Shown here: one piece after another, positions 1 through 11,902 of the stretch | How the letters are laid out: each line of letters opens with the position of its first letter | Position numbering within the stretch: position 1 is the stretch's first letter | Origin: Paralithodes platypus | Taxonomy: Eukaryota; Arthropoda; Malacostraca; Decapoda; Lithodidae | Length of the DNA stretch: 64,000 bases | Assembly: GCA_032716605.1 (NCBI GenBank) | Contig: CM064509.1 | Coordinates: 43,025,632-43,089,631 of the forward strand | Reading direction: 5' to 3' | Notes under the pieces: generated by a model | Told to the model about the DNA's origin: nothing | Seen by the model: only the letters and a program-made list of their open reading frames with translations | Database searches by the model: none | Program-made: the position numbers and the translations under genes

Positions 1-590
1 TTATTATGCTGTTAGAAATATAATTAAAATACCTTGTTCTGTTTACCATTGTGTACTGTTATAATTGTAGACGGAATACCTCGCCCGTGTACTCTAATAT
101 ATTCTAAGGATCATCAGAATACCTTATTCTTGTACTATTGTCCTATTATAATGAGAACCACATTACCTTGTCCTTTTTTCTATGATAACATTATAAGCCC
201 CTTGTTGCTATCCTTCTGTTATAACAATAGCCAATATATATTGCTCCCTTAAAATTACATACTATGATAAAAATAGAAGCAGATAATATTTTCGCCAAAG
301 TAAGAAAGGCTCCCCGCACCAACAAGGGAGTACACGCTCGCTACCTTGTTCCACTTAAGGAGTTAACGGGAATATTTCAGTAACTGTCATCACTATGCTG
401 GAGAAATCTGAACAGGAAAATAGCATTAGAAATTACAAAAAACACCAAAATGCCGACTTTAAGGGTCCATAACTACAAAACAATGCCCCAAAAAGCCTAT
501 GTGTATATAACAGTTTTTACTTAGAATTACTTAATCTTTCATCTCTGGAAGTATTTGACAAAACTCGCGGGACACTCTGTATAAGTGGAT
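1..590. other. AT-rich DNA with no recognised feature
   Basis: I see no coding similarity, tRNA-like box or tandem repeat. The one reading frame (about 72 codons near 34-252) has no recognisable motif and is best regarded as chance. Confidence 0.6.
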
Positions 591-874
591 AGCTAAACTT
601 ATTATTTTACCTGAGCTCCATCTAGATCCTCGATCGTGCTAGAAGATTAAGTATTCTGTTGTGCCAACTTATCTATTCCTGTTCTCATTTTGATCTCACA
701 TATATGTACGTAGAGTTTAAGAGAAATAAACTGTTCTTAAATTGTATTTCGGTGTTATACTGTATGTATCCTCTGCTTGCCTTCTATGCATGTATTGTAT
801 AAACTCTGAATCTCCAGTCTTGAAAGAACTCACCTCACCCAATAAGTTAAACCTGAATAAAATCACGGCATAAC
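591..874 (+). mobile_element. LTR1-family terminal fragment, ending GGCATAACA
   Basis: The sequence ends in AATAAAATCACGGCATAACA, the reverse complement of the starts seen at 20045 and, with changes, at 47101. The motif around 620-640 (gagctccatctagatcctcg) also recurs inverted near 20290 and 47350. An AATAAA lies just before the end, as expected for a retroelement terminal repeat. Only the last 280 bases are recognisable here. The 5' boundary is not visible and the DNA on the far side is interrupted by a TTAA element. Confidence 0.6.
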
Positions 875-884
875 AGTAAGGTTC

Positions 885-1330
885 TTAACCCGTGGAGCCC
901 CGGCTAGTTTTGTAATGTTTGCGCACCAGAACCCGGCCGGTTTTCAAAAAATGGTTTTATTCCAGAAACAATAGCGAATGGGTTAGGAATGAAGGAAAAA
1001 CCACGAAAAACCGCTCAAAAAGCTTAAAAAATGGTCCTACAGAGCCCCCGAAAACGGATTTTACAAGAGTAAAAAATTGAAGGCAATTATCCCAAAAAAA
1101 CAGGTTATTGCGCGCTCGCGCGCACGCACGTGGACTTTGAGAGTTTTCAACCATCGGCACGGTTGCGTGGGATACGTACACAGTTCCCATACAAATCTGA
1201 GCCCTCTTGAGTGGCTACACCTGAGGTTACGGTCGGCGCAATTAGGGTGACGCGCCAGGCGCGTCTCTGGGGTTGTGCGTTACATACATCGCCGACGCGT
1301 CAGGCGCGTCGCTGGGGCTGTACTGGTTAA
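885..1330. mobile_element. TTAA-flanked miniature transposon (family F)
   Basis: TTAA borders both ends (885-888 and 1327-1330). The inward termini pair imperfectly: CCCGTGGAGCCCCGGC on the left and, read inverted, CCAGTACAGCCCCAGC on the right. It has no coding capacity. The left terminus resembles the inverted right end of the element at 28941-29418 (AGCCCCGGCTA followed by GTAATG/CATTAC and ACCCGG), so the two belong to one family in opposite orientations. The TTAA target and C-rich ends are typical of piggyBac-type non-autonomous elements. Two GACGCGYCAGGCGCGTC-like palindromes lie near the right end. Confidence 0.65.
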
Positions 1331-1747
1331 TTAACGACTCTTATACAGGTCAGGATAGTTGAGCGAGACAGTATAAGACTGGTATAACTTCTCCTCACGG
1401 GCGATGATATGTTATGTATAACACTGGTAGAACATAACATATAAATTTAAGACCCCAAACCCAAGAGTTCTACAACATCTTCCATCCTGCTCATCACCAC
1501 ACAACAGGACCACTACCACTGCCCAAGAACCTTGTCGGAAGTGCCACGGAAGTGCAATATCACCGGAAGTGCTTAGTGTCAACACCGGAAATGCATAGTG
1601 TCATCCCCCTGGAACTTATTGTGGATCCTCGATCGTGCTCGGAAACTTGTGTATATACCTATCCATGTCTGACTGTAACTTTGTATCATATTATAGTTAC
1701 CTTGAATAAGATATACTCATTGCTTGTACTCTGTATTATATTTATCG
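1331..1747. other. Unclassified, with an LTR1-like remnant
   Basis: There is no gene. A short piece near 1622-1645 (ggatcctcgatcgtgctcgg) matches LTR1 at about 627-645, so this may be further LTR1-family DNA. Nothing else is recognised. Confidence 0.4.
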
Positions 1748-1990
1748 AGCCGTCCGGCTGGCTCAGTTGATAGCGTGCCTGATTCCCATCTTGAAGGTCT
1801 AGCGTTCAATCCCCGCTCAGATTGAAAAGTTTTTCTGGGATATAGCCGGCGGTTACCATCTCCCCATGAGCAAGGGGGATGGGTAATGGTCTCTGGTAGA
1901 CTAAAGAAAGCCTAGCGCTTGTGAATCCTCGAAGGAGGAGAACGGGCGCTATATAAGTAACCAGACGATTATTATTATTATTATCATTAC
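1748..1990 (+). mobile_element. tRNA-derived SINE (family SINE-2) with ATT tail
   Basis: A tRNA-like head starts near 1752: an A-box-like TGGCTCAGTTG and a B-box-like GCGTTCAATCCCC lie about 40 bases apart, the spacing of an internal RNA polymerase III promoter. The body runs about 170 bases further and closes with six ATT triplets (about 1966-1985), a typical SINE microsatellite tail. The anticodon arm does not fold cleanly, so this is not a functional tRNA gene. Confidence 0.7.
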
Positions 1991-2614
<624 letters not shown>

Positions 2615-4297
2615 AAGGAGTACAAAGGAAATAAAGCAATAACAGGTCTAGTGACCCCTCTAGGCTGCTTGTCCTTCAAAACACTGAGGGTCAAGTGTTC
2701 AAACAGTGGTTTAGAGTGGGTAAAGGAAAATTGGAAAGGGAACTACTGCCCTGGAACTAATGTCCGTGGCAGGATTAGGAAGTTAGTAGGGGACAGATGG
2801 GTTAGTAACATAACACAGTTATAAGTGATCTTTCGTATATCTGGGAAAAAGAGAGTGACATCTTAGTAATATATATACGTAATAATCCTTGATGAATCTG
2901 AGGGAGGAATATAATAAGGTTATTCATTTACAAACGCAGTCAGTCGCGGATTTGATGCAAGATATTTGTCTAGGCGAAGTTTAAATGAATCAACGGTGCT
3001 GCAGTCTATAACGTCTCGGGGAAGCCCATTCCACAAGTTGACAACTCGATTGAAGAAGAAATTCTTAGATTCGTGAGAGTTAAAAGATTTACCAATAATT
3101 TTGCAACCGTTTCCCCGCGTGTAATTAGATTGGTCGATAGTGAAGTACTTACTACAGTTCATATTGTCGATGCCTTTGATGATTTTGAACACTTGAATTA
3201 AGTCACCTCTTAATCTGCGCTGGGTTAAAGGAAATAGATTTAATTCTCTAAGACGCTCCTCGTATGGTTTGTTTTTTAGGCTAGGTATCATTTTGGTAAC
3301 TCTATGTTAAACTCGTTCTAGCTTGTCTATATCTTTTTGGTAATAAGTGCACCAGGATTGAACGCAGTATTCCAGAAGAGGGCGGACTAAGGAATTGTGA
3401 AGGATTAGGATAACTTCTTTGGATTTATGCTCAAATTACCTGCCTATAAAGTCAATTATTTTGTTTGCCTTCTTAATAACTTCTGAACATTGTTGACTCG
3501 GTTTTAGGTTACTCGATATTGTTACTCCCAAATCGGATTATCTGTCTACACTCTTAAGCTGAGTGCCATTCATCGAATAGTTTGCTTTCTCATTTTGGTA
3601 TCCGATATGTAGTACTTTACATTTATCCGCATCGAAACTCATTTGCCAAATTTGGCCCAACATGACAACATATCTAGATTGTGTTGCATATCGTCAACTT
3701 GTTCTTTTGAGAGTACGCTATTTTCAATTTTTGTATCGTCAGCAAACTTTGAGATTGTACAGGTGAGACCCTCATCCATGTCGTTGATGTAAATTAGAAG
3801 GAAAATTGGTCCTAGTACCGATTCCTGGGGTACCCCGCTAGTTACATTGGTCCATTTAGATGCCTTACCGTATATGACTACTCTTGCTTTCTGTCGCTGA
3901 GCCAATTTTCTATCCATTTCAACACACTGTCTTGTATTCCATGCGCTCTCAGTTTAGCAGTAAACGTTTGTGGGGAACTTTGTCAAAGGCCTTTTGAAAA
4001 TCAAGGTATATAATATCTACAGCTTTACTCTTATCATAGAGGTTGAGGATATCGTGAAAGAAGTCTAAGAGATTTGTTAAGCAGGAGTGTTTGTTACGAA
4101 AGCCGTGTTGAATATCTTTAAGTATGCCATTATCCTCTAAGTGATTTACGAGTCTGCCTCTTATGAGTGTTTCTATCATTTTACATACAACTGAGGTTAA
4201 GTTAATTGGACGATAGTTACTGGGTAGGGATTTAGTGCCTTTTTAAAATAGCGGTGTTACGTTGGCTAGTTTCCACTGATCAGGCATAGTTCCAGAC

Positions 4298-4559
4298 GGT
4301 GACAGGTCAGTTGAACCAGTGCCACTTCAACCAGTGCCACCTTAACCAGTGCTAACTCAACCAGTGGCCACTTCAACCAGTGACCATTTCAACCAGTGAC
4401 CATCTTAACCAGTAGGTTAGGTTAGGTTAGGTTAGGTTAGGTTACTGGTTAAAATGGTCAATGGTTGAAATGGTCACTGGTTGAAGTGGCCACTGGTTGA
4501 GTTAGCACTGGTTAAGGGTGCACTGGTTGAAGTGGCACTGGTTCAACTGACATGGAACC
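4298..4559. mobile_element. Foldback element with 9-bp target duplication
   Basis: Two long inverted arms of CAACCAGTG-type repeats flank a (GGTTA)n centre. The ends are GTCAGTTGAACCAGTGCCAC on the left at 4306 and its inverse on the right. GTTCCAGAC stands on both sides (4289-4297 and 4560-4568), and only one copy is needed to restore the CR1 reading frame, so it is a target-site duplication. A 9-bp duplication with long inverted repeats resembles Mutator-like or foldback elements. There is no coding capacity. Confidence 0.8.
4415..4444. repeat. Six TTAGG/GGTTA units (telomere-like)
   Basis: Six perfect five-base units at the symmetric centre of the foldback element. TTAGG is the ancestral arthropod telomere repeat. 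Here it is interstitial and lies inside a small mobile element. Confidence 0.9.
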
Positions 4560-6275
4560 GTTCCAGACAGCAAGGATTTATTGAATAGCAATGTCAGTGG
4601 TTTGGAGAGCTCATCCCTAGCTTCCTTTAGAACTCTAGGTGAGATTGTATCAGGTCCAGGCGTTTTATTTACCTTGAGTTTATCTAAACACTTCAATACT
4701 TCTCTCTCTGTAATGGTGATATTGCTTAGAACATCAGAATTATCAATCTGAATCGGCAATGCTGTAGGGATATCACTGAAGTCTTCTGTTGTAAAAACTG
4801 ATGCAAAGAAGTTATTGAGGGCATTACTCATTTGTACGTCGTCTTTGGTGTACTCTCCATTTCATCGACTAACGGTCCAACAGTTGAAGTAACTACCTTT
4901 TTCTTTCTGATATTACTATAGAATTCTTTCGGGTTTGTTTTACTTTGATTCGCAACATGTAACTCCAGGGTCTTTTTATTTTGCTTAATTAACTTTTTGG
5001 CTTTGCGTCGGAGTTCTACAAATTTCACCCGTTCTTCGTCATTTTGTGAGGATTTTAATTTATCATTAGCAATCTTTTTAGAAAGCAGACAATCTGAAAT
5101 ATCTTTATTCCATCATTTGGGCTTATCATTATGGCCTGTACGCCGTATTTTCGATGGTATGCAGTCTTGCACTGCTTTTTGGTAGGTGGTTGCAAATAAT
5201 TCCCATGATGTATTTATGTCCTTCTTGTTAATTAGAAAGCTCCAGTCAGTTTCTTTAAACATAGCTTTAAGTTTACGAAGTTTGCTTTCTTGAAATGAGG
5301 GACTTTCTCGATGCTGCTATTTGGTGCGTTACTAGTAAACTGTAAACTGAAAGTTATTGTACGATGGTCGCTGTTACTGAATTTATCACCAACATTCAAA
5401 TTCTCTATTAATTCTTCTTTTGTTGCAAGTACAAGGTTAAGAACGTTATTACCACGGGTCGGCGATCGAACAAATTGATAGTGTGATTGAACTCTCTTGC
5501 AAGTTCGCATACAAGTCATGTCCAGAGTGTGAAGTCACAGGTAAATTAAAGTCGCCAAAAATTACGATATCATGTGAGTTACTTACATCTGCAATTTGTT
5601 CGTAAATTTCTCGGTCAGTTTGCACTGATTGAGCTGGAGGTCTGTATATTAATGCAAGTATTATTTTTGTACCTTTATTATTTGTTATTAGCACAAAGGA
5701 TGTGTCGACGTTCACAATTTGAGGTTTTGACATGAGGGTCAGGTTAAGACTTTCTTTGATATACAGTAAAACGCCACCTCCATTTATATTATTTGGCTTT
5801 TCTTAAACATTACATAACCGGAAGTGAATACTCTGCTAAAAAAAGTATCTGTCTTCTGCATTGAGCCAAGATTCTGTTATGCCAATCCCGTCATAATTTT
5901 CTGTAAACACTAGTTCCTCTAAATCTGAACATTATTGCATATGCTACGAGCGTTTGCATAGAAAACCTTTAAAGTTGCGGTTTAAGAACTCATAGAACTC
6001 TCTTTAATAAATGTTTTGGTTCTGGTTGGATCTACATTTACATTCATGGCTGTCCTCGATCCTCGTTCGTTATGCCTGGCGGTATTATATTTGGGTCTAG
6101 TTAATGGAGCTTTATCCAAATTTGTGGTTCTTGACGGATTAGCATTTAATTCCTTCGCAGATCGCCATCCTCTCTGTCTATGGTCCTCCTTCCTGGTGAG
6201 TCGATTTCTTCTCCAAAAATCCTTCACCGCATCGTTGAGAAGACGCCCCAAAAACGTGTTGCTCCCACCTGGTTC

Positions 6276-6412
6276 GTATTTTTTTTATTTTTTTTTATAT
6301 TCCAACTACTTCCTCTCGGACATAGGCTGATAGCCTTTAATACACTCTACCACTGAACACGGTGAGGCCCGTGAGGTCTTGCTCCAGTCTAGGGAGTGAG
6401 ACATGCGAAGCA
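6276..6412 (-). mobile_element. SINE-1 3' fragment with poly(A)
   Basis: On the minus strand this reads the SINE-1 3' part (gagacatg, the gtctagggagtga block inverted, ggcctcac) and ends in poly(A), seen here as the T-rich run at 6277-6297. The same block recurs at 53945-54232 and, inverted, at 45330-45431. It is 5'-truncated and sits between the two CR1 copies. Confidence 0.7.
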
Positions 6413-6423
6413 CCCCGGCTCGA

Positions 6424-7996
6424 AGCCGATACCTTAGTTCGTAAGGTATATAGCGATAGTATAGAAAATAGGTTAAGTACGGTTACTATAAGTAGAAATG
6501 ATGTGCTTAAGGAAATTGACAGACTGAAACCTCATAAATCGCCTGGTCCTGATGAGGTATATGCTAGAGTATTAAAAGAATGTAGGGATGAGTTAAGTTA
6601 CCCATTAACATTTTTATTTAACAAGTCATTGGAGACAGGTATAGTTCCAGAAGCTTGGAAGCTTGCAAACGTAGTTCCGATCTTAAAAAAGGTGACAAAT
6701 CAATAGCATCCAATTACCGTCCCATTAGTCTTACATCAATCATAGGAAAGCTACTAGAGTCAATTATTGCTAGTAAAATTAGAAACCACTTAGATACATT
6801 TAATTTAATAAATTCTTCTCAGCATGGATTCACTCAGGGACGTTCTTGCCTTACTAATTTGCTTAGTTTTTTTCTCAGAGGTATATGAAGCAGTAGATAA
6901 TGACAAGTCATATGATATAATATATTTAGATTTCAGTAAAGCTTTCGACAGAGTCCCCCATGAGAGATTGATGAGAAAGGTTGAGGAGCATGGAATAGGT
7001 GGGGCGTTGTTGGGATGGATTAGGTCATGGCTAATTGGTAGGAAGCAGAGAGTCAGCATAAATGGTACGAAGTCAGAATGGGGAGCAGTCAAAAGTGGTG
7101 TCCCCCAGGGATCTGTATTAGGTCCTCTGGTGTTTGTTATATACATAAATGACCTTGATTTAGGTATAACTAGTAGGAGAAGTAAATTTGCAGACGATAC
7201 CAAATTGGGGAGAACAATTGATTCAGATAGAGATATAGAGTGCCTCCAAAGGGATCTAGATACCTTACACGAATGGTCAGTACATTGGCAGATGAAGTTT
7301 AACATTGACAAATGCAAGGTATTAAAGATAGGGAAGATGCATACAAATGTTAAATATAAACTAGCTAATGTGGAATTAGAAAACTCGAATTGTGAGAAAG
7401 ATCTAGGTGTGTTTGTTAGCAATGATTTGAAGCCAAGACAACAGTGTATAAGCGTTCGAAACAAGGCAAACAGGATTCTCGGGTTCATCTCAAGGAGTGT
7501 GAGTAACAGAACTGCTGATGTTATCTTAAAACTTTACTTGTCATTAGTGAGACCCCATATGGATTATGCTGTTCAATTTTGGTGTCCTTATTACAGAATG
7601 GACATAGATTCATTGGAGAGAGTACAACGTAGAATGACAAAAATGATCCATAATATTAGAAATCTTCCGTATAAAGAAAGGTTGAAGAAATTAGGCTTAC
7701 ATTCGTTAGAGAGACGCAGAGTTAGAGGGGATATGATAGAGGTGTTCAAGTGGGTTAGTGGGATTAACAAAGGGGACATGACAAATGTACTAAAGCTCAG
7801 TGATAGCGAAAGAACTCGTACCAATGGTTTCAAATTAGATAAATTTCGTTTCAGAAAAGATATAGGCAAATATTGGTTTGGTAACAGAGTTGTAGATGGG
7901 TGGAATGGACTACCAAGTGCTATAGTGGGATTAAAAACGATAGGGAGCTTTAAGATAAAATTGGCTAAGCATATGGACGAGAAGGGTTGGGTGTGA
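6424..7996 (+). pseudogene. CR1 reverse transcriptase, two homopolymer frameshifts
   Basis: The order is thumb-side leader (KSPGPDEV, SYPLTFLFNKSL), fingers (NYRPISLTSIIGKLLE), palm with IYLDFSKAFDRVPH, SGVPQGSVLGP and KFADDTKLG (both polymerase Asp present), then the C-terminal domain ending FGNRVVDGWNGLP. The 390-codon 3' segment (6824-7996) is open. Only two breaks separate the parts: an A6 run near 6686 that is one base short and a T7 run near 6868 that is one base long. Otherwise the domain is intact, so it is either young or affected by sequencing errors in homopolymers. Confidence 0.9.
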
Positions 7997-8244
7997 AGGG
8001 GGATCAGCAGGGTTGGGCCAATCAGCGCTCTGCAGACCCCCGTAATCCTGCGTTAATCTCTAACCGTTTTGGTAAGATGATCCTCAGGGTATTAGAGTGT
8101 TGAGCCTATAATTGGGCTTTGTAATTGGGGTTGTGTGGGACAGGGATCTGCCTTGCTTAGGCCAATCGGCTTTCTGCAGACTCCCATTTTCTTATGTTCT
8201 TATGTTCTTATGTTTCTTATGTTCTTATGTTCTTATGTTCTTAT
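6424..8244 (+). mobile_element. CR1-like non-LTR retrotransposon (copy b), 5'-truncated
   Basis: A polymerase-encoding region is followed by a roughly 190-base 3' UTR and a tail of TTCTTATG units (about 8190-8244), the kind of octamer tail that marks CR1 elements. The endonuclease and everything upstream are missing. The 3' UTR holds two related direct repeats containing GGCCAATCRGC and TCTGCAGAC (about 8015-8040 and 8160-8188). A second 3' end of the same subfamily lies at 32530-33028. Confidence 0.9.
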
Positions 8245-8588
8245 GAAGCAACTCCATCTCTGAAGCCGCCTCGCCTCTGCGCTTCACAGTCTCATTCCCC
8301 AGGCTCGGACCCTCACTCTCAGAACGCCACCTATTGAGCAATTAACTCACTAGGCATTGCCCCCCTGTAGCCTATTTTTGAATATGAGAATATTCATACA
8401 GTGCTATTTAATCAGGGAACAATGAGTGTTTTTTTTGGTATTTTGGTGTGCTGTGGTAATGCACTGATACTAGGTACAGCACAAATTCCATCCCAATAAT
8501 ATCTTCCCATTGACATAATGGGATTAGAAGTCGGGTCCATTGGATAACCAGTCCAGTGGCAAGACCACTCCGCCACACCTCCCCATCG
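8245..8588 (-). mobile_element. SINE-1, tRNA-like head and body, 3'-truncated
   Basis: On the minus strand the head near 8586 reads GTGTGGCGGAGTGGTC and then a GCCACTGGACT...ATCCAATGG arm, resembling a serine tRNA by eye. The body matches 44982-45320 closely (acagcacaaattc, tcagggaacaatgagtg, ctcactaggcattg). The 3' third is missing, and it abuts the CR1 octamer tail. The B box is degenerate in this copy. Confidence 0.8.
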
Positions 8589-8646
8589 TCCGAAAACAGA
8601 GAGAGAGACTCAGCAACCCCATTTTTAAACAAATTAAACAGGCTCA

Positions 8647-9135
8647 AGGTACTAAGCACTATAATTTACGATATAAAGGTACTAAGCACTATAATTTACG
8701 ATATAAAGGTACTAAGCACTATAATTTACGATATAAAGGTACTAAGCACTATAATTTACGATATAAAGGTACTAAGCACTATAATTTACGATATAAAGGT
8801 ACTAAGCACTATAATTTACGATATAAAGGTACTAAGCACTATAATTTACGATATAAAGGTACTAAGCACTATAATTTACGATATAAAGGTACTAAGCACT
8901 ATAATTTACGATATAAAGGTACTAAGCACTATAATTTACGATATAAAGGTACTAAGCACTATAATTTACGATATAAAGGTACTAAGCACTATAATTTACG
9001 ATATAAAGGTACTAAGCACTATCATTTACGATATAAAGGTACTAAAGGTACTAAGCACTATAATTTACGATATAAAGGTACTAAGCACTATAATTTACGA
9101 TATAAAGGTACTAAGCACTATTATTTACCATATAA
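8647..9135. repeat. 30-bp tandem array, about 16 copies
   Basis: The unit starts ggtactaagcactataatt and repeats almost without change. One unit near 9020 carries a substitution and a 6-bp partial duplication, and the last units decay. Because 30 is a multiple of three, long open frames appear in two phases; they are not genes. Confidence 0.95.
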
Positions 9136-9244
9136 ATATTTGATATGTACAAAGTTATCAATGGATTATAACTTACGTGGTTAAATAGAATTTCCAATGT
9201 AAACAATATACATACTAGGGACACAAGACAAAACAACAACATCT

Positions 9245-10500
9245 ATTTACCATCTTCTTCTACTTTTACTATAAATTTCTGCAACATTTGTGGCCTTTCC
9301 TCTAACTTCCACTTTGTGGAACACCACCTCTCCTCTGCCAACCCTGATCTTCTCTTTCGCACCATCATCTTTCTATCTCTATCCTCAGTTTCAAGCCAAA
9401 GGTGAATGTTGCGTATATGTGTACAACAATATCGCTCTTTCTCGTGTTCCCAACTTAGACTCTTCTGAATTCTCAACTCTCTGGCTAAAGCTTTCTTGTC
9501 ACTCTCAAACTAAATATTTCTGCGCTGTTTATCTCTCCCTTAACACCTAACCGACGGTGAACATATGAAGGGGCGAGAGAATATTGGCCCACCCCGGCGA
9601 TGCCCATCATATGACGGGTGCCATTTTGAAGACGTTATGAGCTCTGAGAGAGAGTCCGCGCATTGGGAAGACGATAGCTGGGCTTGGACCGTTCGCCACC
9701 ACCTTTGGGCGGTCACTTACTGTGTCTCGTCCCCACCTCCGTACCTCGTGAGACAAGGAAAAACTACGGAAATTACCTTATTTTAGGGTATTTTCACCTC
9801 CGGTTACGCAATCGCTACAAGATAACCCGTGGTCGTACAAGGATGATTCAGGTGTCATTGGAAAACTCTATTGTCGCCCTTTCACGGATATATAATTGTA
9901 TTACGCTCTGGCTCTTGTTTATGCATGAAAAAGAGCATGGAATGAAGCTCGTTTTCGGTATATATACTCTCCCAGCAGCACGGTCATGTCAACAAACATG
10001 CCCGCTTCTAAAGAGTTAATTCTACTGACTATCCAAAATTCTTAGACTATCTAACTTCTAAAGTGGAACACATACTATCCATCTCTCCTTTCGCAGAAAT
10101 CTCCATCCTAGGAGATTTCAACGTTCACCACCACCAATGGCTCTCCTCTGTTTCCACAGACCAACCTGGTGAACAAGCCTACATCTTTTCTATCCTAAAT
10201 GACCTAGAGCAGCTAGTCAAGCAACCCACCCGTATCCCGGATGCTTCGGAGATCGGCCCAATATTCTTGACTTATTTCTAACCTCTAACCCTTCTGCTTA
10301 TACTATAAATCTTTTCTCTCCTTTGGGCTCCTCCGACCATTAACTAATATCTGTCATCTGTCTTTATCTCTCCGGTACGGCCATCCGATCCTCTAAACCG
10401 GCGGGGCTTGTGGCACTTTGGCGCTGCCGACTGGGAAGCTCTTCGACAGTACTTCTATGATTTCCCATGGAATTAATTTTGCTTCCGTGGCCGGGACCCC
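9245..10500 (+). pseudogene. Jockey-like retrotransposon endonuclease relic
   Basis: The endonuclease domain of a non-LTR retrotransposon. Segments: SQGECCVYVYNNIALSRV at about 9395-9450, a YLSLNSTDYPKFLDYL region split by an insertion, ILGDFNVHHHQW (10105-10140), QPTRIPD, a frameshift near 10240, then DRPNILDLFLTSNP and GSSDH (about 10345). The GDFN and SDH signatures are those of APE-type endonucleases. A TTAA element (9540-10019) splits the frame exactly between two codons. Stops follow after 10345. No polymerase follows directly. Confidence 0.8.
9540..10019 (+). mobile_element. TTAA-flanked miniature transposon (family T, copy A)
   Basis: TTAA at 9540-9543 and 10016-10019. Removing one TTAA plus the element restores the endonuclease frame (codons for SLNST across the junction), so insertion was precise. 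The interior shares ggtgtcattggaaa and ttacgctctgg...catgaaaaagag with copies at 11353, 21042, 31966 and 57299. It has no coding capacity. It is the most diverged of the five copies. Confidence 0.85.
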
Positions 10501-10574
10501 CGGAGAGTGCTGAACACATTACCGAGGTAATCCTCTCGGCACAGGGGCCTTGTAATGAGTATTGTTCACATATG

Positions 10575-11352
<778 letters not shown>

Positions 11353-11836
11353 TTAACACTTCACGAGCGGCTAGGTCGGTAACTTCTACTACCTGCCAAG
11401 CGGGTGGTTTTACCCTAAACGACCTTGTTTCCGTACTCTTTTTCATGCATATACAAGAGCCAGAGCGTAATACAATTATGTATCCGTGAAAGGGCGATAA
11501 TTGAGCTTTCCAATGACACCAGAACCATCCTTCTACGACCACGCGTTCTCTTGCAACGATCATGCAAGACGAAGGGAAAATTCCTAAAATATGGTAATTT
11601 CCTTACATAATTCCCTGTGTAGCGAGGCAGTGAGTATGGATGTGTGTGGAGGTGGGCCCAGTGCTGGCGCTGGAGCCATGCCGACCGGTCAGAGCCGACC
11701 TACGTTCCTCCCACCGCTCGTCTCTCTCTCAGAGCCAAATATTGCTCAAAATTGCACACCGCCTTAAGTCGGTCCCCGCCACATAGTCCTTTCTTCTCTA
11801 ACCGACTTAAGTCCACCCCTGCCAGACAAGGGTTAA
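11353..11836 (-). mobile_element. TTAA-flanked miniature transposon (family T, copy B)
   Basis: TTAA at both ends. The left end reads CACTTCACGAGCGG and the right end AGACAAGGG before TTAA, matching the inverse of copies C and E. The conserved core (catgcatatacaagagccagagcgtaatac) is on the minus strand. It is non-coding. Confidence 0.85.
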
Positions 11837-11902
11837 TGAAGCACAGAGGGAGCCAAACGTAATGATAGGTGAAACATGACTTATTAGAGCTACTGTACCC
11901 AC

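Larger units (their letters stand above)
2920..6251 (-). pseudogene. CR1 ORF2 relic: endonuclease and reverse transcriptase
   Basis: An ORF2-type polyprotein that would nick target DNA and reverse-transcribe the element RNA. Endonuclease signs appear at 5990-5232: an FYANARS-like start, ESWL, YRPP, FGDFNLP and SDHR. Polymerase signs appear at 4830-3640: GPDTISP, LDFQKAFDKVPH, GVPQESVLGP and FADDTKI with both catalytic aspartates. The C-terminal FNRVVNLWNGLP segment lies at 3291-2920. The frame is broken by stops and shifts (for example near 5520, 4830, 4180, 3920 and 3640) and by the insertion at 4298. The upstream frame at 6251-5982 is Arg/Asn-rich and joins the endonuclease without a clear start. 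Confidence 0.85.

Noticed and set aside
8647..9135. CRISPR-like direct repeats
   Set aside because: Units are back to back with no unique spacers, in a eukaryotic setting.
8540..9184. Long frame with a 10-residue repeat (GTKHYNLRYK)
   Set aside because: Produced by a 30-bp tandem array; a second phase is equally open. No sign of a gene.
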